Source: Sphingomonas sanxanigenens
GTDB lineage: Bacteria; Pseudomonadota; Alphaproteobacteria; Sphingomonadales; Sphingomonadaceae
Direction of reading: 5' to 3'
DNA: 21,109 nt
Assembly: GCA_003240855.1 (NCBI GenBank)
Contig: QFNN01000044.1
Location: 1-21,109 of the forward strand
Part shown: piece by piece, positions 1 to 6,317 of the stretch
Numbering within the stretch: the first letter of the stretch is position 1
Layout of the letters: every line of letters begins with the position of its first letter
Notes under the pieces: generated by a model
Database searches by the model: none
Seen by the model: the letters and a program-made list of their open reading frames with translations, nothing else
Told to the model about the DNA's origin: nothing
Position numbers and translations under genes: made by a program

Positions 1-1639
1 AGTCGATCCAGTAAAGCGCGATGTCGACATTGCCGCGCCCGCCCGCGATCCGCGACTTGAAGCCGACTTCGTAATTGTTGAGCCGGTCCGCCTTGAAGCG
101 GTTGGCGATGCCCGGAAGGATCAGGTTGGGGCCGCCGGGGCGATAACCGCTCGCCGCGCGCGCATAGAGATTGGCGTCGTCGCTCACGCTATATTTGGCC
201 GAAGCCGAATAGGTGACGACATTCTCCGACGATTTGACCGTCGGGAAAGCGCCGCCGATGCCGAGGATCGGGGCGAGCGGGCCGCTCACCGTTTCGTCAA
301 AGCGCTGGCGGTTGTGGCTGTAGCGCAGCCCGCCGCTCAGCTCGAAGCGATCGGTGATGTCGTAGGAGAGCGTGCCGAAGGCCGCATCCTCGCGGTAGCT
401 GGTCGGAATGACGAAGCCGAGCGCGGGCGCGAAGGCCGGGAACGGCTTTCCGTCCCGCGCGGTGCCGACGATCTGCTGGTCGAGCAGGCTGTCCTCGTCC
501 GCGTGGAAGCCGCCGATCAGCCAGCGCAGCGGGCCGTCGCCATTCGAGGTCAGCCGCACTTCCTGCGTGAACTTGTGCGTCGTCGCGGCGAAGGGCAGCG
601 TCGCGCCCGAAACCAGGCCGCCGCCCTGCAGCATCAGCAACTGACCAAGCGGCGCCGCCGAATAATCATAGCTGTTGAATGACCGGATACGCTGCCACGC
701 GCTCAGCGACGACAGCGTCGCCACGCCCAGATCCCATTCGGCCCTGGCCGAATATTGGCGATAGCGCTGGCGATAGGGCTCGAGGTTGTTCTGCACCTGA
801 TCGTAACGCCCGGCGACCGGCGCGCCCGTCGCGAAATCATACGAAACGGCGTCGGCCGACTTGCGGTTGAGATTTTGCGCATCGGCCGCCAGCGTGATCG
901 ACAGCGCCTCGATGGGTTTCACGAGGATTGCGGCGCGTCCGCCATAGGATCGGCTCTTGTTGACGTCCTTCAGCCCCAGCAGCGGATTGTCGATATAGCC
1001 GGGCAGACGATCGTAGAAGCCGGAGATGCGCACGCCCGCCGCGTCATTCACCACCGGCGCGGTGAACGCGCCGCGCGTCGACCAGCCGAAGCCGCCGCCC
1101 TCGACGAACTGCGACGTGCCGCGCAGCTCGCCTCCGACACGGGTCAGGCTCGGCGCCTTGGTCACGTAGGAAATGAGGCCGCCCAGAGTGCTCGCGCCAT
1201 AGAGCGTCCCCTGAGGACCGCGCAGAACCTCGACGCGTTCGAGATCGGCCGGATTGACATCGAGCGGCACTGATCCGCCCAGCGCATAGCTTGAACTCGA
1301 TCCCACCGGCACGCCGTCAATAACGACGCCCACGCTCGCGCTGGCGGCGGTCGAGGATGTGGTGACGCCGCGGATGATGAGCGTCGACTGCGAACGATCC
1401 GTGCCCGCCAGCGTCAGCCCCGGCACAAATCCCGCCAGATCCTGTAAACCCTCGACCCCAAGCTGGTTCAGCCGGTCGCCGCTGATCGCCGTCAGCGCGC
1501 CCGGCACCTCGTTTGCGCGTTCGCTGCGCTTCTGCGCCGTGACGACGATATCCGCATTTTCATCCTCGGCTGCGCGTCCGGGCGCCGCCCCGAACGCAAG
1601 CATCGATATGCCGAGAATCAGATAAGCCTTTGTCGCCAT
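1..1639 (-). CDS. TonB-dependent outer-membrane receptor, N-terminal part (cut by window edge)
   Basis: This gene encodes an outer-membrane beta-barrel that imports iron complexes or other large ligands using TonB energy. About 545 residues are visible from the ATG at 1639; the C-terminal barrel end lies outside the window, as family members usually have 700-900 residues. Residues 1-24 form a signal peptide. A TonB-box-like segment, DIVVTAQKR, lies at about 30-38. The plug domain follows, with the family-typical stretch ERVEVLRGPQGTLYGAS at about 134-150. The substrate cannot be read from sequence. The divergent neighbour is an MHS transporter across 138 bp that carry an inverted repeat. No clear Shine-Dalgarno sequence precedes the start, but the signal peptide fits well. 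Family assignment is firm. Confidence 0.93.
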   Translation of the reverse strand, partial: MATKAYLILGISMLAFGAAPGRAAEDENADIVVTAQKRSERANEVPGALTAISGDRLNQLGVEGLQDLAGFVPGLTLAGTDRSQSTLIIRGVTTSSTAASASVGVVIDGVPVGSSSSYALGGSVPLDVNPADLERVEVLRGPQGTLYGASTLGGLISYVTKAPSLTRVGGELRGTSQFVEGGGFGWSTRGAFTAPVVNDAAGVRISGFYDRLPGYIDNPLLGLKDVNKSRSYGGRAAILVKPIEALSITLAADAQNLNRKSADAVSYDFATGAPVAGRYDQVQNNLEPYRQRYRQYSARAEWDLGVATLSSLSAWQRIRSFNSYDYSAAPLGQLLMLQGGGLVSGATLPFAATTHKFTQEVRLTSNGDGPLRWLIGGFHADEDSLLDQQIVGTARDGKPFPAFAPALGFVIPTSYREDAAFGTLSYDITDRFELSGGLRYSHNRQRFDETVSGPLAPILGIGGAFPTVKSSENVVTYSASAKYSVSDDANLYARAASGYRPGGPNLILPGIANRFKADRLNNYEVGFKSRIAGGRGNVDIALYWID

Positions 1640-1702
1640 TCAGAAATACTCGCAAGCCAGGGACCAGTCCCTCGAATCTTCGGCTCCGACATCGCCAATT
1701 TT

Positions 1703-1735
1703 GGTCAATTTCGGGTTAATTGCTCCATATTGACC
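1703..1735. promoter_or_regulatory. Inverted repeat between the divergent receptor and MFS genes
   Basis: GGTCAAT at 1703-1709 is matched by its exact reverse complement ATTGACC at 1729-1735, 26 bp apart start to start. The stretch is AT-rich against a GC-rich background. AATT occurs at 1697, 1707 and 1718, a 10-11 bp helical phasing, and GGTCAATT (1703) recurs as GGTTAATT (1714). The position suits an operator for the divergent genes. No convincing -35/-10 pair could be fixed. The function is inferred. Confidence 0.35.
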
Positions 1736-1777
1736 TGCCTTGCACCTCGCCCCAATCGGGCGGCGGGAAGGGACATT

Positions 1778-3052
1778 ATGAACGGACAAAGCCCGGCGCC
1801 CGCGCGCGCCTCGAACCGCCGCATCCTTTTGGCGAGCCTCGTCGGTACAACCGTCGAGTTCTACGATTTCTACATCTACTCGACGGCGGCGGCGCTGATC
1901 TTCGGTCCGCTCTTTTTCTCGTCGCTTTCGCCGCAGGGCCAGTTGCTCGCTTCATGGGCCAGCTTCGGCCTCGCTTTCCTTGCCCGCCCGCTGGGCGCCT
2001 TCGCCTTCGGCCATTTCGGCGATCGGGTGGGGAGAAAGTCGACGCTGGTCGCCTCGCTGATGCTGATGGGCGGGTCGACCTTCGCCATCGCCTTCCTGCC
2101 AACCTATGCGACGGCGGGCTGGGTCGCCCCCTTGCTGCTCAGCCTGATGCGCTTCGGCCAGGGCTTCGGACTGGGCGGCGAATGGGGCGGCGCAGCCCTG
2201 CTTGCCGTCGAGAATGCCCCGCCCGGCTGGCGCGCGCGCTTCGGCATGGTGCCTCAGCTTGGCGCGCCGCTGGGCTTCATCGCGGCAAACGGCCTTTTCC
2301 TGATCCTCGGCCTTGCGCTCGATGCGGACGCCTTCCGGGCCTGGGGCTGGCGCCTGCCCTTCCTCGCCAGCGCGATCCTCGTGCTGCTCGGCCTGTGGGT
2401 GCGGCTGAAGCTTACCGAGACGCAGGATTTCGCCAGGGCGCTGGAGGCCGAAACGCCGCCGCGCATCCCGCTCGCCATCATATTCGCCCGCTATGCGCGC
2501 GAGACGCTGGCCGGCACCTTCGCGGTCGTCGCCTGCTTCGCGCTCTATTATATCGCGACCGCCTTCGCACTTGGCTACGGCACGACTTCGCTCAAAATCC
2601 CGCGCGAGACTTTTCTGGGCCTCCAGCTTGGCGCGATCCTGTTCATGGCGCTCGGCATCGTCCTCGCCGGCTGGTGGTCGGACCTGCGGACGCCGCGCTA
2701 CGTGCTCCTCATCGGCTGCGTCGGGACGCTCGGCTGCGGCCTCATCCTCGCGCCGTTGATGGGCGCGGGCGCTCTGCTGCCGATGTTCGCTTTCCTAAGC
2801 TTGTCGCTGTTCGCCATGGGCTTCGTCTATGGCCCGCTCGGCGCTTTCCTGCCTGACCTCTTCCCGCCGCTCGTGCGCTACACCGGCGCATCGATCGCCT
2901 TCAATGTCGGCGGGATCATCGGCGGCGCGCTGACCCCGATCGCGGCGCAATGGCTGGTCGATCGCGGCGGCATCGGGCTTGTGGGCGTTTACTTGTCCGC
3001 CGCCGCGCTGCTCAGCATCGCCGGGTTGCGCCTCGCGCGGCGGAATGCCTGA
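1778..3052 (+). CDS. MFS transporter, metabolite:H+ symporter (MHS) type
   Basis: This 424-residue inner-membrane protein has about 12 hydrophobic segments and probably imports a small organic acid or similar metabolite with protons. The N-terminal segment GTTVEFYDFYIYSTAAALIF is typical of the MHS family (ShiA, KgtP, ProP). The loop after the second helix reads GHFGDRVGRKSTL, the family signature. RFGQGFGLGGEWGGAAL is also family-typical. I chose the ATG at 1778 because GGGAAGGGA lies just upstream; an upstream ATG at 1730 would add 16 unlikely residues. Pairing with a divergent TonB receptor suggests uptake of one compound across both membranes, but that is inference. The substrate is unknown. 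Confidence 0.9.
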   Translation: MNGQSPAPARASNRRILLASLVGTTVEFYDFYIYSTAAALIFGPLFFSSLSPQGQLLASWASFGLAFLARPLGAFAFGHFGDRVGRKSTLVASLMLMGGSTFAIAFLPTYATAGWVAPLLLSLMRFGQGFGLGGEWGGAALLAVENAPPGWRARFGMVPQLGAPLGFIAANGLFLILGLALDADAFRAWGWRLPFLASAILVLLGLWVRLKLTETQDFARALEAETPPRIPLAIIFARYARETLAGTFAVVACFALYYIATAFALGYGTTSLKIPRETFLGLQLGAILFMALGIVLAGWWSDLRTPRYVLLIGCVGTLGCGLILAPLMGAGALLPMFAFLSLSLFAMGFVYGPLGAFLPDLFPPLVRYTGASIAFNVGGIIGGALTPIAAQWLVDRGGIGLVGVYLSAAALLSIAGLRLARRNA

Positions 3053-3074
3053 GCGGCATTTCGCGGCAGCGCCG

Positions 3075-3106
3075 TCAGCCGCGCGAGGCGCGCAATAATC
3101 GGCTGA
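3075..3106 (+). terminator. Possible weak terminator hairpin after the MFS gene
   Basis: TCAGCCG (3075-3081) pairs with CGGCTGA (3100-3106), and an alternative inner hairpin GCGCG-AGG-CGCGC lies at 3081-3093. It starts 23 bp after the MFS stop codon. No T-run follows, so it may be only an RNA-end-stabilising structure. Confidence 0.25.
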
Positions 3107-3197
3107 TCCGACCGCGCGACATGGTCAATCACGTCGTCACCTGATCCAATCCGGGACATTTTCATACTGTTTCACAATATTTTATCGGCCCGGCCAA

Positions 3198-3226
3198 TTG
3201 CACATGGTTGAAATGTGGTTAACATT
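3198..3226 (+). promoter_or_regulatory. Candidate promoter of the PEP-CTERM gene
   Basis: TTGCAC at 3198-3203 is separated by 17 bp from AACATT at 3221-3226. The -35 is reasonable but the -10 is weak (three of six consensus bases). It lies in the AT-rich part of the 271-bp gap before the PEP-CTERM gene and overlaps a 19-bp palindrome. Nothing else gene-like was seen in this gap. Confidence 0.3.
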
Positions 3227-3228
3227 TC
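3210..3228. promoter_or_regulatory. 19-bp palindrome, likely operator upstream of the PEP-CTERM gene
   Basis: GAAATGT at 3210-3216 and its exact reverse complement ACATTTC at 3222-3228 flank a 5-bp spacer (GGTTA). It sits about 95 bp before the PEP-CTERM start codon and overlaps the candidate promoter. The size and symmetry suit a dimeric repressor or activator. The binding protein is unknown. Confidence 0.45.
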
Positions 3229-3323
3229 CCGGATCGTCCGCCGGCAAATAACCGGATGGGTCCGGACGAACCAAGGGAGAGGTGCGACAAGGCATTTCAT
3301 CACGACAATTACGGGGGTCAAAG

Positions 3324-3914
3324 ATGAGAGCATTTGCCATACCGACGACGATTGCCGCCGCTGTGCTTGCGACGGCGCTTCCGACGACTGCGGCCGAAGC
3401 CGCAACACTCATCGTCGATGTCACCGGAGTAAGAAGCTTCGATGGCTTCGGCGACTCCACCAACAGCGTATTCAATTACAATATCGGCGCAGGCGCCACG
3501 ATCACCGGCGTCACCTACAATGTCACGATCCGCACGGTCGGGCTCAGTTGGCTGTCCGAAGCGCAGATCTTTTTCACTGACAGCGCCATCACCGCCGGCG
3601 TCGTTCTGACGCCGGGCATCGGCGACAATTTCTCCGGCACCGCAACCTATAGCAACGCCGTCGATCTGGTCGCGCAGGGCCTGTCCTTCTCGGTCGGGGC
3701 CGACGGTATCCTGCGCCTCGAGTTTGCGGAAGATTACGACGATTACGCCAACGCCGCCGACGCGATCTACACCACCGGTTCGCTGACTTTCACCTATACG
3801 CCCGCCAATGCCGTGCCGGAGCCGGCGGTCTGGGCGATGATGGTCGGCGGTTTCGGGCTTGTCGGCGCCGGGCTGCGTCGCCGGCGCGCGCGGATCGACG
3901 TCACCTACGCCTGA
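3324..3914 (+). CDS. Secreted PEP-CTERM sorting-domain protein
   Basis: This protein of 196 residues is predicted to be exported and then sorted by an exosortase. Residues 1-27 form a signal peptide ending near AEA-AT. The middle part is a beta-rich, acidic and glycine-rich domain of unknown function. The C-terminus has the full PEP-CTERM pattern: VPEPAVWAMM, a hydrophobic helix (VGGFGLVGAGL) and an arginine cluster (RRRRAR). The start at 3324 is supported by a GGGGGT Shine-Dalgarno sequence and the signal peptide; an in-frame ATG at 3282 is less likely. Such proteins are linked to exopolysaccharide or surface structures, but no exosortase gene is in this window. The gene stands alone, with its own palindrome upstream and a strong terminator downstream. 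Confidence 0.85.
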   Translation: MRAFAIPTTIAAAVLATALPTTAAEAATLIVDVTGVRSFDGFGDSTNSVFNYNIGAGATITGVTYNVTIRTVGLSWLSEAQIFFTDSAITAGVVLTPGIGDNFSGTATYSNAVDLVAQGLSFSVGADGILRLEFAEDYDDYANAADAIYTTGSLTFTYTPANAVPEPAVWAMMVGGFGLVGAGLRRRRARIDVTYA

Positions 3915-3936
3915 TCGCGGATCGGGCCAGAAGGGC

Positions 3937-3972
3937 CGCCGCCCCGATCCATGGGCGGCGACCTTTTATTTT
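3937..3972 (+). terminator. Intrinsic terminator of the PEP-CTERM gene
   Basis: CGCCGCCC (3937-3944) pairs perfectly with GGGCGGCG (3953-3960) across an 8-nt loop and is followed by ACCTTTTATTTT. It begins 22 bp after the stop codon. This is the clearest rho-independent terminator in the window. Confidence 0.75.
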
Positions 3973-4073
3973 GAACGGCTCCCTGCCCGGCATGAACCTT
4001 CCGCAAGGCCGCGATCCTCGGAAAGAGCGGGGCCCCCATTTCCTCCACCGGTCGGCCCGAACGGGTTTTCGCC

Positions 4074-4096
4074 CAAAGCCGGGACGCAAGCCGGCT
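4074..4096 (-). terminator. Possible terminator at the end of the DUF2147 gene
   Basis: On the minus strand AGCCGG (4096-4091) pairs with CCGGCT (4082-4077) across an 8-nt loop and is followed by TTTGGG. The hairpin overlaps the stop codon of the DUF2147 gene. The T-run is short, so termination may be partial. It faces the PEP-CTERM terminator, as expected between convergent genes. Confidence 0.4.
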
Positions 4097-4499
4097 AGTC
4101 CGAAACCCGCGTCCACATTTGCGCCTTGCAGCCGACGCGCCCGACCAGGCAGCCCCTTCCTTCCGCATGCGTCGCATCGATCACGCGGATCGTTCCCGAG
4201 AAGGTCTTGCCGATATCAGGCACAAAGACTTTCCCGCTCCACTGGCCGGCGCCTGCACGGGTGAAATCGCGGAACAGCCTTTCGCCCTCCAGCGTTTTCG
4301 TGCCGCCGCGCGCGGCATCCGCCTTGGCTTTGTCATTGGCCCAGACGACGACGCCGCACATGCGATCGCCACACGGTTCGGCGCGGACATGGACGCTGTT
4401 CTGCGGATTGCGCCATATGCCGAACGAACGGTCCTCCGCCGGCGCGCCGCCCGCGGTCAGGAGCAGCGCGCCGGCGAGGATCGCCCGTCTCACGATCAC
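4095..4499 (-). CDS. Secreted DUF2147-family protein
   Basis: This 134-residue protein starts with a signal peptide (RRAILAGALLLTAGGAPAED) and continues with the DUF2147 pattern. GIWRNPQNSVHVRAEPCG is the typical opening. CGVVVWANDKAK, GKVFVPDIGKTFSGTI and a closing GCLVGRVGCKAQMWTRV follow. Several cysteines (in EPCGDRMCG and GCLVGRVGCK) may form disulfides in the periplasm. The molecular role of the family is unknown. I chose the GTG at 4499 because it overlaps the stop of the upstream HdeD-like gene by four bases (GTGA), which implies translational coupling; a GTG two codons later is an alternative. The reading frame is open far upstream, but that part is antisense noise over the HdeD-like gene. 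Confidence 0.82.
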   Translation of the reverse strand: MIVRRAILAGALLLTAGGAPAEDRSFGIWRNPQNSVHVRAEPCGDRMCGVVVWANDKAKADAARGGTKTLEGERLFRDFTRAGAGQWSGKVFVPDIGKTFSGTIRVIDATHAEGRGCLVGRVGCKAQMWTRVSD

Positions 4500-5056
4500 G
4501 CCTGGGCGAAACGGCGCAGCGCGAGCGCCAGCATGATGAGGAAAACGCCGCGCAGCAGCAGGCTGAGCCCTACCAGCACGGCAAGGAAGGCAAGCCCTGT
4601 CACCGGCCCCGCCATCAGCAGCCACAGCCCGATCAGCGTGTCGACCACGCCAAGGAAAAATCGCCAACCCCGGTCGACAGGAAAGCGGATCGCACTCGCA
4701 ATCTCCAGCACGCCCGAGACGAGCAGCCAGGCCCCGATCATCCACACCAGCGACAGCGCACCGACATAGGGCAGGAAAAGCGTCGCCAGCCCCGCCAGCA
4801 GCGCCAGCAGGCCCAGCAGCAATTCGATCCACCGCGCCCGCCCCTTCAGCGAAGAGAAACTCGTCGCGATCGCGAACACGCCAAAGGAGATCAGCACGAA
4901 GGCGATCAATATGCCCGTCGCGAAGCCCGTCGCGATCGGATTGGCGAGCGCGAGCACGCCGATCAGCAGCACCGCTATGCCATAAGCCAATATCCAGCCC
5001 CATCCGCTCCCGGATTCAGCATGGTTTTGCGCGAAATCCCGTCCCCCGGTCGGCAT
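4496..5056 (-). CDS. HdeD-like (DUF308) integral membrane protein
   Basis: This 186-residue protein has six predicted transmembrane helices (about 21-38, 45-66, 77-97, 100-121, 132-150, 155-178) and very short loops. The repeated helix pairs and segments such as LIGVLALANPIATG and GVLEIASAIRF match the HdeD/DUF308 family, first linked to acid resistance in E. coli. The biochemical activity is unknown. The ATG at 5056 follows GGAAGAGGAGG, a strong Shine-Dalgarno sequence. It lies 18 bp after the permease gene and overlaps the DUF2147 start by 4 bp, so the three genes very probably form one envelope-related transcript. Confidence 0.88.
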   Translation of the reverse strand: MPTGGRDFAQNHAESGSGWGWILAYGIAVLLIGVLALANPIATGFATGILIAFVLISFGVFAIATSFSSLKGRARWIELLLGLLALLAGLATLFLPYVGALSLVWMIGAWLLVSGVLEIASAIRFPVDRGWRFFLGVVDTLIGLWLLMAGPVTGLAFLAVLVGLSLLLRGVFLIMLALALRRFAQA

Positions 5057-5074
5057 CGGTCGCCTCCTCTTCCG

Positions 5075-6190
5075 TCAGGCGGCGGGCGGATTCGCGTCGC
5101 CGTCGGACGACATCATAACATGCCCCATATTCAATCGCATATCGGTAACGATGTTCCAGATCGCGATGAACAGCGCGGCGATCACCGGGCCGATGACGAT
5201 GCCGTTGAAGCCGAACAGCTCAAGCCCGCCGAGAGTCGAAATCAGCACCACATAATCGGGAATGCGCGTATCGCGGCCGACGAGAATGGGGCGCAGCACA
5301 TTGTCGACCATGCCGATCACGAACAGCCCGCAAAAAACGAGCACCGCCCCCTGCCAGATCGCGCCGGTCGCCAGCAGGTAGATGGCGACGGGCACCCAGA
5401 CGATCCCCGTGCCGACGGCGGGCAGCAGCGAGAAAGCGCCCATCAGCACACCCCACAGCATCGCCCCGCGAATGCCGATCAGCCAGAAAACAGCGCCCCC
5501 GATAAAACCCTGCGCGATTGCCACGACGATGCTGCCCTTGATCGTCGCGCGGATCATCAGCGCGAACTGCCGAAACAACGCCTCGCGCACCGCGTGGCGC
5601 AGCGGCGTCGCCTCGATCACGCGCTCGGCCAGCCGCTCGCCGTCGCGGATGAGGAAGAAGGTCAGGTAAAGCATCACGCCAAGCTGGGCGAGAAAGCCGA
5701 ACGCCCCCTGCCCGATCTGCAGAGCCTGGGTCGCCAGCGTCCGGAAACTCGCGGCGATCCCCGCCTCGACCCGATCGGCGACGGTGTGGAAATCGGTCAG
5801 CCCCAGCCGCCCCAGCATCCCCACCGCCCATTGGGGAAGCGCGGCGCGAAAACGCTCGAACAGTGCGGCGAAATCGATCTGCCCCGCCTGCATATGGGCA
5901 TAGAAGTCGCCTACCTCGTTAATCAGCGCCGAACCCAGCAGGATCGTCGGCACGATCACCATCGCAACGATCAGCAACAGCGTCAGCAGCGCCGCTCCCG
6001 ACGGCTTCCCCGGCATCTGCGCAAGCAGCCGCCGATTGACGGGAGCGAACAGCAGAGCCGCGATCACCGCCCATAATATCGCGGCGAAGAAAGGCTCGAC
6101 GAGCAGGGCGAAGCCGATCGTGAGCAGCAAGAGCAGCCCAAAGAGGAACCCGTCCTCGATCCGCAGCCGCGATTCCCCATTCTCGTTCAC
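5075..6190 (-). CDS. AI-2E family transporter / PerM-type permease
   Basis: This 371-residue polytopic membrane protein belongs to the AI-2E (formerly UPF0118) family. It has an N-terminal hydrophobic pair (FLFGLLLLLTIGFALL and the following helix), a central soluble stretch of about 80 residues, and a C-terminal bundle. The C-terminal part holds the family-typical LLPAVGTGIVWVPVAIYLL and VDNVLRPILVGRDTRIPDYV. Members include AI-2 exporters and Na+/H+ antiporters; the substrate here is unknown. I chose the GTG at 6190, which gives VNENGESRL directly before the first helix and normal family length. An ATG at 6361 would add 57 arginine-rich residues and run into the divergent gene at 6318. The Shine-Dalgarno sequence is weak. 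This is the first gene of the operon with the HdeD-like and DUF2147 genes. Confidence 0.87.
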   Translation of the reverse strand: MNENGESRLRIEDGFLFGLLLLLTIGFALLVEPFFAAILWAVIAALLFAPVNRRLLAQMPGKPSGAALLTLLLIVAMVIVPTILLGSALINEVGDFYAHMQAGQIDFAALFERFRAALPQWAVGMLGRLGLTDFHTVADRVEAGIAASFRTLATQALQIGQGAFGFLAQLGVMLYLTFFLIRDGERLAERVIEATPLRHAVREALFRQFALMIRATIKGSIVVAIAQGFIGGAVFWLIGIRGAMLWGVLMGAFSLLPAVGTGIVWVPVAIYLLATGAIWQGAVLVFCGLFVIGMVDNVLRPILVGRDTRIPDYVVLISTLGGLELFGFNGIVIGPVIAALFIAIWNIVTDMRLNMGHVMMSSDGDANPPAA

Positions 6191-6253
6191 GCGCCAATCA
6201 TTCGCAGAAAAGGCCGAGCGGCGCCATCGGTCTTTATGCGACGACGCACGTGA

Positions 6254-6270
6254 CGGACGGTCCGCCGTCC
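6254..6270. promoter_or_regulatory. Overlapping palindromes between divergent genes
   Basis: CGGAC-G-GTCCG (6254-6264) overlaps GGACGG-TCCG-CCGTCC (6255-6270); both are perfect inverted repeats. They lie in the 127-bp region between the AI-2E permease and the divergent unknown gene, followed by a short AT-rich patch (CTTATTTTA, about 6285-6293). This could be a shared operator. GC-rich DNA produces such repeats by chance, so confidence is low. Confidence 0.25.
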
Positions 6271-6317
6271 CTGCCGCTAACACGCTTATTTTACCGCCGG
6301 CGACTATCAGCGCCGCC

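Noticed and set aside
3053..3323. Sigma-54 promoter for the PEP-CTERM gene
   Set aside because: I looked for TGGCAC-N5-TTGC, as in PrsR-controlled PEP-CTERM genes, and found no match.
5021..6076. Plus-strand frame opposite the AI-2E permease
   Set aside because: The peptide is rich in His, Gln, Arg and Asp, without any fold pattern. The minus-strand permease is convincing.
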